Positions 35,901 to 47,900 of a stretch of DNA of 64,000 nucleotides are shown piece by piece. A program made the position numbers and the translations under genes. Source of the DNA: Adiantum capillus-veneris (Eukaryota > Streptophyta > Polypodiopsida > Polypodiales > Pteridaceae). Position 1 is the stretch's first letter, and the number at the start of each line of letters is the position of its first letter. The notes under the pieces are model-generated. The model saw nothing but the letters and a program-made list of their open reading frames with translations. It ran no database searches and had not been told where the DNA came from. The stretch is taken from assembly GCA_014529385.2 (NCBI GenBank), contig CM043971.1:32755209-32819208 (forward strand), in the 5' to 3' direction.

Positions 35901-38900
35901 TTTGTGAGACCTTTCAAATCAATGACTATCTCATCGGTCATGGCCATTTTGATGTATGTAACTACCTTCCTGTTCAGGCTAACCCATGCTTCGTCCGACA
36001 TATTCGTGGCTTTACTTGTTCAAGTGCCCCTTCGCAATCCTTAAGAAATAGGATTCCCTGAATCCTGTCTTTCCAAAGATCAAAACCTGTTCCATCGAAC
36101 CTCCTAATCTCAAAGAGGTTCTTCACATCTGAAGAAGATGAGGCCATAGTTGCACGAAATAAGAGGGATAATACGCTGATTTTTTGGGCACAATGCGCAA
36201 AAATCGGAGTATAGCCTCACAAAGATGTGCACTACATCCCCAAATGGTCACAGGAGCAATTAGGGGCAAAATAGGTCGATTTGGGCACAAAATTCAATTT
36301 CTGAAATTTATGCGCAGGAAATTTCAGCGAGCGAATTTGTTCTCGAAAACAACAAATTTAGTTGTTTTTAGCCTCAGAAGACATACATAAGGCTAATACA
36401 CAGTCTTTAGAAGCATGTCGGCGCAAAAGTCCCAATTTGTAGCATCAAAATTGCGTGAAATTGAGCCACAAATGGTCATACATCGACAAAATTTGTCAAA
36501 TGTGCGTAGATTGCATCAATTTGCACTTTCCCCAATGTAATCGCACCATAAAAACACTTGCAAAAACCTGCGCAAATCTGAAATTTGCTTAAAACACCTG
36601 TTTTAGGGCTTGTTTTTCGGCAATTTCAGTGTTTTCGGGTAGCGGGGACTTAGCAGAAGCATAATTACCAGGAACGGAAACGCGGAACGGTAACGCGGAA
36701 CAAAATGCCATTCCCTGTTACGACTACTCATGTTTGAAACACGGAACAGTGATTCGGAACGGGAACTTGGAATGGGAACGGGGAACGGAGGCCTGAAAAT
36801 GGCCATTCCCTGTTACTATGAGCAAAAGTATTCCCACACCTTAATACATCATTTGCAAAACCTGTATTTTGCTGTCATAACCTGTAATTTCCTGTTTTTG
36901 ACCTAATTTCAGCCTGTTTTGGGTCAATTTGGGTTGCTGGCTGCTCTCTAGTGTCCGGGGACGAGTCCTTTGGCGACGAAATTGCAAAATCTCGCGTGAA
37001 AGTTGACCTTCTTGGCTGAAATTCAGCGTTTGCAGGTTTGGGGCAAACCCTAATCAAGGCTCTGATACCAGTTGATGAGCGCGCGGCGGTGTGTGCAAGT
37101 GAAAGAGCACGCGAGGAAGTGCAGTGTGTGTGCATAGAGGGGAGGCGAAGGCCAGCAAGAGAGGAAGAACTAGCAGAAGAGAGGGTACGTAAGTTTCTCA
37201 AGGGGATAAGTGAGTGAGTTGTTTGAAACTCACTTACCCTTTATTATTCGTATAAGGACCAATTTAATAAGTTAGTGGCCAAGTTCAATGTGAACTTGGC
37301 CAAAGGTTAATAACCGTACATTAAAGGGGGCCATTTGGGCCTTTAACCCAACAAAATGCACAGGAAAATTCCCTTGAAGGATTTTGATGGATTCTGATGA
37401 GAATGCTTATGATCATGCTGTGTGCAACCAGAGGATATGCATCTACTCTAAGTGCCTGGGCATGCACGGTCTACGAATAGACTCACAAAAGTGTCAGATC
37501 ACTTCTAAATCTAGACTGATTGTACTGACTGAACCCTTGTCATGTTGTAGCTTGTCCACGGACACATAGGGTTGGATGTGTCACGTGACATCCCCTCCTT
37601 TTCAAAGTGAGGTATAGGTACCGAACTGTATGGCGTCGAGGGAGATCGCCAATAGCATCCGGAATCTTGGAAGGGACTCTTCGCCAGCCCACTCTGATGT
37701 GTGGGTCGTGCAGTACTTGAGCTTCATAAAGGTCTGCAACGCTTGCTTCTTTGGGCCGCGCCGAAAGCGACACAAAGTCTTTTGTGGCTCCTTCAATGCT
37801 TCAACTTCGTCAAGAGTCATGCTTCTTTCTTCTTCAAGAATCTCCATGGCTGAAAATTCATGAAACCATTTCCAACACAAAACCATGAACGTACCCATTC
37901 CATGTAAAGTGACTGGAAAAAATCTCAGATTGTGCATGCAATGTAGATGAACAAAGAGACGGAGTGCCAAACCGTTCACCACACACACGCAAACAATGAG
38001 ATCGAATCTTTCTCTTATGATCTAAAGCAATCAATTGTGGCAATTCACAACGGAAATGCCCATGCTTGGTGCTCATACTTTCATGTGCTCTTTCTAAAAC
38101 GGTGTCGTGCCAAGGAAGAGACATGGAATGTGACTTCCTTGAATGCATACTTTTCAGCTTTTCATGAACAATCCGCATACATTCGTGCTCATTCATGAGT
38201 GAAACGTGCTCAACGTACAATATGTCATGCCTAGGAAAAGGGATCACATAAAGACGCTGACTAAAATACACGAAACGATCATGAATGAAACACTCGTACA
38301 ATGCGTGCCGACTAATCATGCGAACACAGAGTACTTCCTATGAGGGTTCTTTGGACCTAGGCTCGAGAGCCAAGATCAATCCTTCGTGATTGATCGAATC
38401 TGCAACGAGATTAGCTTCCCTAGAAAAAGCATGAACTAACTCATCATCCTTGTGAACAATCACATCGTCTACATGCAAATCATCATGCTCGTGAGAAATC
38501 ACATCATGATCATCATGCAAATCATCATGCTTGTGAGAAATCACATCTTGATCATGCAAATCATCATGCTTGTCATTGTCATCCAAATCATCATGCTCAT
38601 CATTATCATTCAAATCATCGTGCTTATCATTATCATGCAAATCATGTGTCTCATGCTTTGGAGAAGAAGAGACTGAGAGAGTCTCCGTCTCCTGAATCTC
38701 TTGCATTTGTGCCTGCACTTGAGAAAAGAGTCGCAAGAACTCTTTCATGTGTCGATCCCTCTGTTCTTGTCTTGCTTTGGCTGCCTTTCTTTCTGCTTTT
38801 CTTTCTGTGTGTCTGCGACCATTTCTGTCATTCTTTCTGCATTTCTTGCTTCGCGTTCTAACTTCCTTTCCATAAACAATTGCTCCAACTCCTCCATAGG

Positions 38901-41900
38901 AGTTAGTGCAATCCTTGGCATAGATGGGGAAGGGGGAGGGTCGGAAAAACCTCCTGGTGGGGAAAATTCTTCTTCGTCTCTCTCATGCTCATCGCCTCCA
39001 AGCGAAGTATCCATTCCGCTTCAAGTCATGACCATCCACAAAAGTCTTGGGTTCTTGTGGGTTCTTGTGGTCTTGGGTTCTTAAGTTCATGAGAAACTTG
39101 GGTTCTTGGGATCTTGAGGTTCTTGAGGTTCACGAGGAACTTGGGTTCTTGGGGGTCTTGGTTCTTGGGGTTCTTGAGGGTCTTGAGGTTGTTGAGTTCT
39201 TGAGGTTCTTCTTTCGCTTGCAATCTGTGTTAGAGACTTTACCCGAGTTCTGCTCTTTTCCGCGGGCGCACCCCTTGGCGGCCTTGCGCTCACACCAAGG
39301 TTGCTTTTTCCCACCTCACGTCGATTGGCCGGCCGCTAAGTGCACGGTCCGCTCTCAATGAGTGAAAAGAGGCACAAGGGGAGGCTGGACAAGCCCTTCT
39401 TTCTTGGGATTCTTGTCACTCTTCAAAAACACGATTAGGAATCAACACGCCCAAGCGAACTTGGGTTTGTGCGACCTCAACAAGCAAAATATATATATAT
39501 ATGGTTCTTGTGATTCTTTCCTTGAGTGATACAAAACACTACCAAAGCTCTTATACCAATGTTAGGTGCAGCGGAATGAATGTTTGAACTTTGCTCAGGA
39601 CGAGTGCTCCGAACTATGCTCAAGGTTCCTTTTGTTCTTATAGAAGGGAGAGCCTTCCGTTCTTAATGAGAGAATGCAATGATCACAAACAAAGTGAATA
39701 GACATTGTGTGTGCAAGTGTATGAGACTGAGAGATAGAGAGAAGAGAATACGACACCAGAGACGTTGTAAAACCCTCCTCCGAAGGCCCCACTCTCTATG
39801 GCGAGAGCGGTCTACTTATGATTGCACAAATCTCTACAATGCTTGGACTTGCCGACGATGTCAACGACGACGATGAGGACGACGACGAGACGGGCTGAAA
39901 TCTAAAAACTCTAACGGTTGAAATCTGCAAATCTTTATCAGTTGACTTCTGACTCTATGTCGGAGACGATGTCGATGGCGACGTGCGACGACGACGCGCT
40001 GAAAACGCAGATGCTGAAATCCTCCGCAGATTCCGGGTACAGCCAGCCAGCCAGGCAAATGCGGGTGTACCAGGGGTAGCCACGTGTCCAGATAGTGACA
40101 TACCCCCCTCTTGAAAGCATCATAATCGCCCTCGATTACGCCTGCAAAACAGACAGAGGCCATAAACTCTCTCAGCACACACTGACTGTTAGTACCGACG
40201 CACTAGGAACACACATCTAGCACATGTACCATTCAACAGTCACATCACACGATATCACTAGACATCACATGACATTTCACACTCAACATTCATTCGGATC
40301 TTAGACCATGATGTATCGGCAATGCAGTTAGCAATCGCATCTAGATCCAGTCGAGACCTCATAGATGCCCGGTTGACTAACCCCTATTGCAACCATGTCT
40401 ATTCGAGATCATTTAGATCAAAATGCTACAGTCATTTCGTCTATCAATTTCTGCACTTAAAAACAAGTCAAGAACAAATCAATTTCATATTCAGGAATTC
40501 CATTTTATAAAGTCATACAGTAGAATGCTGTCAGTTCTCAGTATCCCTGAAGCTCAAAGAGACATCAGTGACTCTAGTATTCTAAAAATCAAGGCATCTG
40601 TTGACAAAGGAGCGGAGTAACTCCCCTCTTGTGCATCCCAATGCACCAGATCTGCGGCCAAGCTGAATTCTGGGTTCCATTTGGAATAGACTATGCTAAA
40701 CCAAAAGCTTCAAGGTAAAGTTTCATAATCTGAGGAGTATCTGCTAGGTCCTCCTCCTCCATCCACTTCGCATCCAATGCAAGATAGTTCTTGAATTTAA
40801 CCAAGAACCGCCTTCGTACTTTACCCTTATTCTTTCTGTCCTTATGTGCCAAAATCTGTTCAGGAACAAGGATCTCATTTTCTCCCACTTCGGGTTGCTC
40901 ATCGGGCTCCCCATCTTCAGGCACATAACCTTTGAAAGGTTTCAAGAGACTTACATGAAATACATTGTGAATCCTCCAAGTGTCAGGCAGTTTCAGTCGG
41001 AAGAAGACATCATTGATCTTTTCGGAGATCTGGAAAGGTCCGTAGTATCTCATACTAAGCTTTGGAAAAAGCCTCTCCTTTCCCTTCTTCTTTCTCAGGC
41101 GTGCCTTCTCAAAACGTAAGAGCACCCAATCATCCTCCTTCAATTTCAAATCGCGACGATGGCGATCTGCTTCCTTTTCTTGTGTTCTTGAGATTTCTGC
41201 AAAGCCTCGCGGACCTTGGCAAAAGCCGTGTCTAAGTCGCGCGTATACTCATCAGCTTCAAAAATCTTATCTTTCGTGCTTAGGAAGGGTGGAACCTTCA
41301 CAGCACCTTCAAGAATCTCAAATGGCGCCTTCCCCGTCTAAGAGTGTATCATGTTATTGTAGGCAAATTCCACCAAAGGTAGATACTCTTCCCATTGAGT
41401 CTTCTTATCCGAGATGTAAGACATCAATAAATCTAAAACCATTGAATTGGCAATCTCAGATTGTCCGTCAGTCTGCGGGTGGAAAGATGACGAGAATTGC
41501 AACCGCGTGCCAATGTTCTCCCAAATTGCCTTCCAAAACAAACTCGTAAATTTGGGTCCCTGTCGGAGACAATCATCTGAGGCATGCCATGTAATCTGAA
41601 AATCTGGGCCACAAACAGTCTCGCTAAGTGATCCGGCTTGACTATTTTCTTCACTGGAATGAAATGAGCCTACTTGCTAAATCTGTTAATAACAGTCCAG
41701 ATACCATAGTGGCCACTCTGTGTTCTCGGGAGATCAAAAATGAAATCCATTGCAAAACTTTCCCAGGGGCGGGTGGGTATGGGCAAAGGCTTTAACAATC
41801 CCTGTGCTTTATGCCTGTCAAACTTGACCTTCTGGCATACCAAGCACCTGCGCACAAACTCGTCCACATCCTTCTTGAGTCTCGGCCAACAGAATATCTC

Positions 41901-44900
41901 TCTATCCCTTTCATGGTGGTAGCAATGCCACGCTGAACGGTAAAAGGCGGACAGTGGCATTTAGTCATAACCTTTTCCCTCAACGGCTGTGTAACGCACA
42001 ACATGGTTTTTCTCATCAAGTAGCCATCCCGAATGGAATATCCCGCTACTGTCTCCTCATCCCGTATCCGTGTGAAAACGTCTGCAAAATCCGTATATGT
42101 GGCATACTTGTCGACCATATCCTTGAAGCTCCTATGATGTATCGCGGAAATAGCCAGAACCAATGGCTTCCGAGACAAAGCATCTGCCACCAAATTCTTC
42201 TGTCCCTGAATATGGACAATCTGGAAGTGAAACTGTGACAAGATGTTCGCCCACCGCATCTACTTTTCCAAAAGCTGCTTCTGTGACAAGAAGTAGACTA
42301 AACTCTGATGGTCTGTAAAGACAGTAAAATCAGCTCCGAGTAGATAGTGCCGCCACTGAGTAAGAGTTGGATAACCGCCAAAAGCTCTTTCTCATAAATC
42401 TGTGCTGTCAATTCCGGCCTTGAGAACAATCGGCTCTCGTAAGCAATGATATGGCCTTCTTGCATTAAGACCGCACCCAGACTACGACCGCAAGCATCAC
42501 AACACACTTCAAATAACTTCTGCAAATCCGACAAAGTCAAAACTGGTCCCGTAGTCAATTTCTCTTTCAATGGCAGTCACCTTTGTGGGTCCCCACAAGA
42601 AAGGGACTCCTTTCTGTGTCAAGATATGCAAGGGGGAAGCAACTTCTGCAAACTTTCTAATGAACCCCTGTAGTACGAACATAGTCCCAAGAAGCTTCTA
42701 ACTTCATGGACAATCTTCAAATCGGGCCAATCACGGATAGTCTCTATCTTGGCCATATCCATTCGCACTCCTGCCTGCTGACACAATGTGTCCCAAAAAG
42801 TGTATCTCTGGTAGGAAAAATTCACTTTTCTTCGCATTAATCACTAACTTGTGATCTCGTAATGCCTGAAAGACTTGAAGCAGATGATCTCTATGTTCTG
42901 CCTCATTCTTGGAGAAAACAATGATATCGTCAAAGAAAGTGCCAACAAATAGCCTGTACTCTCGAAAAATCATGTCCATCATCCGGTTAAATGTCACAGG
43001 AGCATTGGTTAAGCCGAAAGGCATCACCAAAAACTCAAATAACCCAAAAGTCATCTGAAAGGCTATCTTGTAGACGTCTCCCGACACGATACGAATATGA
43101 TGATATCCACTCTTCAAATCAATCCTGCTAAAACACGAGGATCCCTGTAATCCGTCGAGTATATCATCGATCCTAGGAATCGGAAATCTGTTCTTGATGG
43201 TGATTTTGTTGAGAGCTCTATAATCGATGCACGTTCTCCAAGATCCGTCTTTCTTCAAAACCAACAAGACTGGAGAGCAATACAGTAAAGTACTAGGCTG
43301 GACAAGACCTTTTTCCAAGAGGTCTTTCACTTGGTTCATAATCTCTTCATTCTGTGCTCGGCTCACACGGTAAGGTGGCCGGTTCGGTGGTGTGCTTCCA
43401 GGTATCAGATCAATGGTATGATTTTCAGGACGAGCAGGTGGTAGCTCGCCTGGCAGGCCCTCTGAGAAGCAACCGGCATGAGAGTGGAGAAAATCTTGGC
43501 GTTCTTTATCAAGTTCAGACATATTTTTCCTATCCTCATCACTCAACTCTTTCAAAAAGATCGAGTAAACAAACAGATTGGATTTCATTAACTTTGAAAT
43601 GGCCGAAGCCGCTACAATAGGGACAGACTCGCCCTTAAGTTTAATGTCAAGTAAAATGGTTCTGCCCTTCTCTGTGGTCAATGTCGCTTTCCTCGCCCGA
43701 TAGTCGACCACGGCGTTGTTCTTGTGGTACCAGGGAACTCCCAAGAGGACATCACAACCTTCCAAAGGCATTATGTAAAAGTCCTCATGCCCCAAATACC
43801 CCTGACAATGCAACCAAACTTTGCCAATGACAAGTGTAATGGCTACGTCCCTGCCGAGTGCCGCTAGAACTGCCTTCGCAAGTGGTCCCATCCGATCGGG
43901 AGTGATCTCGAGCCGCGCCGCCAATTTCGGTGAAATGAAGTTGGCCTTGGCTCCTCCATCAAAGAAGATTAGGGCTTCTTGGTCTTTCACTTTGCCCCAA
44001 GCTCGGCAAAGTTCTGTACTCTCATCCAACGTGCTGCGATCGGTACCCATGCAATCTGGAACCAGTCCAGTTTTCATCTTGCCTTTTCTTCCACGTTCCT
44101 CAGCTGCTCTCGAACTCTCAAGCCTTTTGTCGTCCTTGTCGTTCTGTTCTTTCTGTGCCTTTTTAGGGCACTTCGCGAAGATATGTCCAGTATTCCCGCA
44201 TCCAAAGCACTTCCCTCTGATGTAGCGAGTTCTCTCCTGAGGAGTGAGCTTGGGTCATGCATCTTTCTTTTCTGGGTTGCTCTTTCTCTTTCTACTTTCA
44301 TTTGTCGAAGTCTGTTCGGCTCTTTGCGTCATGATCTCATCGGTGGGGTAGGTCAAACTGCTAGAGTGAATGGCAAAACCCCATTTCGCATGACTCATCA
44401 ACTCCTAAATAGAAGCTGACTTTTGTTCCAAGCAGTGATCTCGGATCTCTGTAGGAAGACCCAAGGTAAACCGCTCAATCTGTTCCTTGAACAAGATCTT
44501 CTTAAATGAAGAGGCGGGTAGAAAAGAGCTCCAGATAAGCGTCCATTGTATCCTTCTTGGTCATTCGAAGATGGTTCCAAGCAGTTCGTATATCACGTTC
44601 ATACTCTCGAGTAAGCCAAGAAGAAATAAAAAACCTCTTGAATTTCAGCCATTTAATTGGCGTAGTCTTGCTCAATAAAAGTGTGGACAACCATGTTCGA
44701 GCATTCCCCTTAAAGTAAGAGGCACCTCTCCGAATCTTAGAGTGCTCTGAGTAACGCCCTCTCGCAAAAGCGATGTCAAACTGCTGTACAAAAGACAAAG
44801 CCTTCGAAGCGTCTCTATAACCAGAAAATGTGTCAAATTTAATTGACTGTCCACCTTCCTTAAACTCTCTGACTTTCTTGCTTTTGTCTTCCAGAAAGTC

Positions 44901-47900
44901 ATACAAGTTGGCTTTATAAAAATTCCTCTTCTTTGCATAAAAGTTGTTGTCATTAGAGTCTGAACTCTCTGTAGACGAGTCCTCTGTAGAACTGTCACTC
45001 GCGGGGCGAGATTTAGACTTCTTTGCCTTTTTCTTGCCCTTTCCGAAGCGTTGCTTTTTGCTTCGCTTTTTGCCTTTTGTCTTCTTCGCTCGAGTCAGAT
45101 GAGCTAGAAGAACTGTCAGAAGAAGAAGAAGAAGAACTGGGTACTCCTTCAAATCGAACACGCTTCTTCTATTTCTGTGCCTTTTCAAATGTCGACTGAC
45201 GACCCAAATAACTCGGGAAGTCAGTGCCTTTCTTCTGCTTTTTGTCGTGCTTTTCAGCTTTGTTTGCGCATCAAAAAGCTGAGCAATTCATGCATCAACC
45301 ACTTGTTCTAATTCCTTCTCTGTATACTTCTTGGGAGTAGGAGGTTTCTTGAGAGCGGGTTTTGGGGGTGGTTTTGTGGTTTTCTGCCACTGCGTATGCA
45401 CCTCTTCAAAAGAAGTCTTGCTCATATATTTAGCCAATTTCGGGTCCTTGGCAAAATTAAGTATCATCTTTGTTGCATCGCCGATCAATTGTCGACGCTC
45501 CATCTCTTGACGTTGCGCCTGAGTAGGCCGAGGCGGGCCATACTCCTTGCCAGAATCTTCATTGTGATCCCTTCCCGCATCTCCGGATGCAGAGGGAGTC
45601 GAATGATCCTTGCCTGAAGCCATAGGTGCCATGGAAAAAATTAGGGATCACATTTCCCGTAGAAGAGAAATCAATTGTGCTCTGATACCACTGTAACAGA
45701 CTTGATCACTCCAAGTCAAGAATCTACCGCGACAACACAAATAACCACTTCAAAACAGTTCACAGTTCACAATTGATTCGACACTGCCCCGGCGGAGTTC
45801 CGTGCCTAGAGTTATTGGCCCCAAGGCTAATTCGCCATAAATTCGTAGGTTACATTTACTTGCTTAACACTCTATTTTGATTTTGCCAGTCCAAATGCTA
45901 CATCAGCTCTTACGACACCTTCTCCATCTAATCTACCAAGACGACCGGAAATGTTTCAAAGGTCGGCATACGGCGGGCGGGTGTACAAACAGTTTATGTC
46001 TTTCCTTATCCTTGAAAACAGCATAGCTTAATTGACTGGGGCCAATAACTCTAGGCACGGAACTCCGTTGGGCCGGCGTCGAATCAATTGTGAACTGTGA
46101 ACTGTTTTGAAGTGGTTATTTGTGCTGTCGCGGTAGATTCTCGACTTGGAGTGTCCAAGTCTATTACAGGATAGCATCCTCATGTTGGAGAGGAGAGATG
46201 AAAAAGTCTTCTTTGTCGACATAGCTTTGGACATGGAGCCTCAACTTCCCAATCCAGGGAGTAACGGAGGCTCATTGTTCCTTGAAAGCAGTGTCGTTAC
46301 AGCATCTCCCATCTCAAAAGCTTGCATGCCCAACTTGGTGGCCAACTCCGTTGATATGAAGTTGTGAGTAGAGCCAGGGTCAAACAAGATGAAGGTATCA
46401 TGCTCTTTTACCTTTCCCCAAGCATAGCAGGGAGGTGCACCTTTGCAATGAGCATCCTCTTTTGGAGCTTCGATGGTGGACGCTCTAGGAGTCTCATTGC
46501 GAGCATTTTTCTTGGGGCAAGAACGATAGCCATGTCCTTGCTCCCCACACTTGAAACACTGATGGTCCTTGCGAAAAGCTTCAAGCTCTTTAAGAGAGTT
46601 TGTTTTTACCTTTGTAAATCCTTGGACCGATTGTTGTTGTTGTTGTTGTTGTTGTTGGAATTGCCTTGGGAAGAATTTTGGGCATTGGTTTTCCTCTTTG
46701 CATCATTTTTGTCTTTATTTTCCATGGGCTTGACATTCCGTCTAGCCCCTTGTTGGAAAGATGCACGACCCAAGCTCACTACTCAGGAGAGAGCTCGCTA
46801 CATCAGGGAAGGGAAGTGCTTTGGATGCGGGGATACTGGACATATCTTCGCGAAGTGCCCTAAAAAGGCACAGAAAGAACAGAACGACAAGGACGACAAA
46901 AGGCTTGAGAGTTCGAGAGCAGCTGAGGAACGTGGAAGAAAAGACAAGATGAAAACTGGACTAGGTCCAGATTGCATGGGTACCGATCCCAGCACGTTGT
47001 ACACCCAACCAGCCAGACAAATGCGTGTGTACCAAGGGCAGTCACGTGTCCAGATTGTGACATATCCTAGGGGCACCATAGTTCAACCGTATGGCTGCCA
47101 ATATGAAGTTCCCTGAAAAGAGAAACTACTTCACCTACAAGGGAAAGAACATGTATATAGATGCTAGTGAGTCTGGTAGTACTATACCACTTGTAAATCC
47201 TCTTGCTTTTGATAAATCAATGAAGAGCTCAGTTTCTGCGTACATGATTTTTGTTAAAGAGTCTCTAAAAGGTCCTAATGCTTCATCAAATATAAATGGT
47301 AGGAATCAAGAAGAGTTAAGACTTGTTTAACTTTCTAAAAGGATTCCAAGATGTGTTCATCGATGATATCCCTATGGACTTACCTCCAAAATGAGGAGAT
47401 GATGACCATCGAATTGAGCTCCTACCACGAAGCTCACCGGCTAACAAGCCTCCTTATCGATTTTCTCAAGCTCAACAAGAGGAGATCGTGAAGCAAGTAC
47501 AAGAATTGGTAGACAAAGGGATGGTGAGGCCTAGTTCCCCTCCCTTTTGTTATCCAGTCCTTTTAATGCAAAAGAAAGATGGCACATACCGTATGTGTAT
47601 GGACTATCGAGCACTAAATCATATCACTATCAAAAACAGATTTCCCGTGCCTCGGGTAGAAGATCTGTTTGATAAGCTACAAAGCTCTACCTACTTCAGT
47701 AGGATTGACCTTAAAAGTGGCTATCATCAATTAAGGATAGTGGATGAAGATATCCTAAAGACCGCGTTTCGTACAACGTTTGGCCTTTATGAATATCTAG
47801 TCATGCCTTTTGGCTTCACTAATGCACCAACCACATTCAATCGTCTAATGGAGAAAATCTTTAGACCCTACCGCAAATTCACTGGAGTGCTCTTTGATGA

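Larger units (their letters stand above)
31358..37358 (-). mobile_element. Ty1/copia element, nearly complete, inserted in family-3 LTR
   Basis: Body 31,363-37,353, about 6.0 kb, with both LTRs, an initiator-Met primer site, gag, protease, integrase, reverse transcriptase, RNase H and a polypurine tract in copia order. Flanking 5-mers AATTG and AAATG differ by one base, an aged target duplication. Several frameshifts, a stop after gag and an 80-bp duplication in integrase inactivate it. The interrupted host sequence is the U3 part of the family-3 LTR. Confidence 0.9.
30321..40016 (-). mobile_element. Family-3 LTR element, non-autonomous, hosting a copia
   Basis: Minus strand: partial 5' LTR (39,560-40,016), primer site (39,546-39,558, TTGGTATAAGAGC), about 1.95 kb internal DNA with several open frames of unknown function, a polypurine tract (37,591-37,605) and 3' LTR. 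The 3' LTR is in two parts, 30,321-31,362 and 37,354-37,590, because a copia element sits inside it. No gag or pol motif is present. LTR length without the copia is about 1.27 kb. Confidence 0.75.
40017..45990 (-). mobile_element. Family-2 chromovirus (Ty3/gypsy)
   Basis: Minus strand: 5' LTR (45,692 to about 45,990), initiator-Met primer site (45,679-45,690), gag, protease, reverse transcriptase, RNase H, integrase, a C-terminal chromodomain, polypurine tract (40,101-40,117) and only the last about 84 bp of the 3' LTR. Both LTR outer ends are lost: the 3' LTR is fused to a family-3 LTR at about 40,017, the 5' LTR to an inverted segment at about 45,993. Several frameshifts and stops break the coding region. 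Confidence 0.85.
45993..46995. other. Probable inverted segment
   Basis: Contents on the plus strand: a reversed family-2 LTR part (46,030-46,167), family-1 protease/zinc-knuckle coding sequence reading on the minus strand (46,168-46,757), and a family-2 zinc-knuckle piece reading plus (46,758-46,995). All three are opposite to their expected orientation. Flipping the block places the family-1 protease in line with pol at 47,060, separated only by a small LTR flanked by TATCC. Confidence 0.6.

Noticed and set aside
38452-38676. Met/Ile-rich plus-strand frame
   Set aside because: Other strand of the minisatellite; low complexity and opposite to the element's direction.
45080-45140. Leu-rich run that looks like a membrane segment in gag
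   Set aside because: Out-of-frame reading of a Ser-rich TCT-repeat region; the related gag at 63.9 kb reads Ser there.
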